Of a stretch of 57,502 nt of DNA, positions 57,068 through 57,502 are shown one piece after another. The notes beneath the pieces are model-generated. The model did no database searches. It was not told the DNA's origin and saw nothing but the letters and a program-made list of their open reading frames with translations. A program made the position numbers and the translations under genes. The DNA comes from Flavobacteriaceae bacterium (GTDB lineage Bacteria; Bacteroidota; Bacteroidia; Flavobacteriales; Flavobacteriaceae). The DNA is taken from the NCBI GenBank assembly GCA_022565635.1, contig JAIUMH010000002.1:1-57502 (forward strand), given 5' to 3'. How positions within the stretch are numbered: position 1 is the stretch's first letter; each line of letters begins with the position of its first letter.

Positions 57068-57502
57068 TCTGGTGTCTGTTGTCTGTTGTCTGTTGTCTGT
57101 TGTCTGTTTTCTGTTGTCTGTTTTCTGTTTTCTGTTTTCGGTTTTCTGTTTTCTGTTTTCTGTTGTCTGTTATCTGTTGTCTGTTTTCGGTTTTCGGTTT
57201 TCGGTTTTCTGTTTTCGGTTTTCTGTTTTCTGTTGTCTAGTGTCTGTTGTCTGGAGTCTTAAACTCTCATCTCACGACTCTTTGACTCTTCGACTCTTTG
57301 ACTCTCGTCTCACGACTCTTTGACTCATTACTCTTATCTCACGTTTATTCAACTATTCGTTTATTCGATTATTCGTGTATTCGATTATTCGATTATTCGA
57401 TTATTCGACTATTCGATTATTCGATTATTCGATTATTCGATTCCACCATTACACCATTACCCCCTTACTCAACAACCAACTTCCTTGTTTCTATTTCTCC
57501 AT
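57068..57502. repeat. three adjacent tandem repeat arrays
   Basis: This 435-base stretch has no credible gene. From 57071 to about 57256 it consists of about 26 units with a 7-base period, TGTTGTC, TGTTTTC and GGTTTTC. From about 57277 to 57328 a 9-base period GACTCTTTG / GACTCTTCG appears. From about 57354 to 57441 about eleven units of the 8-base ATTATTCG follow, then ACACCATTAC-type words. An open frame reading through the first array gives only low-complexity Leu/Val/Cys/Phe peptide and is not called. Confidence 0.85.

Noticed and set aside
56919-57323. Open frame of 134 codons in another frame over the end of the DUF2911 gene and the repeats
   Set aside because: It owes its length to the 7-base repeats and translates to low-complexity Leu/Val/Cys/Phe peptide.
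57354-57441. CRISPR-like repetition at the right edge
   Set aside because: Units are 8 bases with no unique spacers between them, so this is a simple tandem repeat.

Overview
The window is a 57.5 kb piece of chromosome from a member of the Bacteroidota, most likely the family Flavobacteriaceae. The DNA is AT-rich. Start codons lack Shine-Dalgarno sequences, and many genes are preceded by the Bacteroidota -7 element TAnnTTTG, sometimes with a TTG about 19 bases upstream. Other markers are a type IX secretion (T9SS) C-terminal signal, lipoproteins of the SCSSDDD type, a DUF349 repeat protein, and a four-helix-bundle (S23-like) gene. The genus cannot be fixed from sequence alone. No rRNA, tRNA, CRISPR array, prophage or complete insertion sequence was seen.

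Layout: (1) 174-6968, a complete trpEGDCFBA operon preceded by a promoter, a 20-codon leader peptide with three adjacent Trp codons, and a strong intrinsic terminator, i.e. a textbook-like ribosome-mediated attenuator. (2) 7169-13902, a 1520-residue T9SS-exported repeat protein and a DUF349 protein. (3) 14088-22007, an M3 peptidase lipoprotein, a porin, a lipocalin-like lipoprotein, and a divergent pair of envelope proteins rich in coiled coil (837-residue barrel/coil/barrel protein and an OmpA-family protein). (4) 22084-24895, proline operon proC-proB-proA. (5) 25241-27467, three small envelope genes. (6) 27709-34349, a MarR-controlled fatty acid beta-oxidation operon (MarR, 3-hydroxyacyl-CoA dehydrogenase/enoyl-CoA hydratase, thiolase, acyl-CoA dehydrogenase) interrupted by a four-helix-bundle gene and repeat-rich spacers. 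(7) 34443-41336, a divergent TruA-family enzyme, a thioredoxin, kdsA, tryptophan 2,3-dioxygenase, a CvfB-like S1 protein, a GlsB-like membrane protein, a lipoprotein with Ca-binding-like repeats and a thioesterase. (8) 41500-46338, dnaA, a low-molecular-weight phosphatase, an RsmI-like methyltransferase and the recF / lipoprotein / DciA-like operon. (9) 46551-52869, a TPR protein, ribH, a small membrane protein, mutL, two rhomboid proteases and an exonuclease/phosphatase-fold protein. (10) 53053-57067, a DUF6588 protein, gyrB and a DUF2911 protein, followed by three back-to-back tandem repeat arrays at the right edge.

Functional links: tryptophan is made by the first operon and can be degraded by the dioxygenase at 37.2 kb. 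dnaA, recF, the DciA-like gene and gyrB are classic replication-origin neighbours, here spread over 15 kb. The most striking signals are the trp leader/attenuator, a 26-bp perfect palindrome at the MarR promoter, a 40-bp hairpin between the divergent cvfB-like and glsB-like promoters, a MITE-like 146-bp element, a MutL with an altered endonuclease motif, and several mosaic intergenic repeat clusters.
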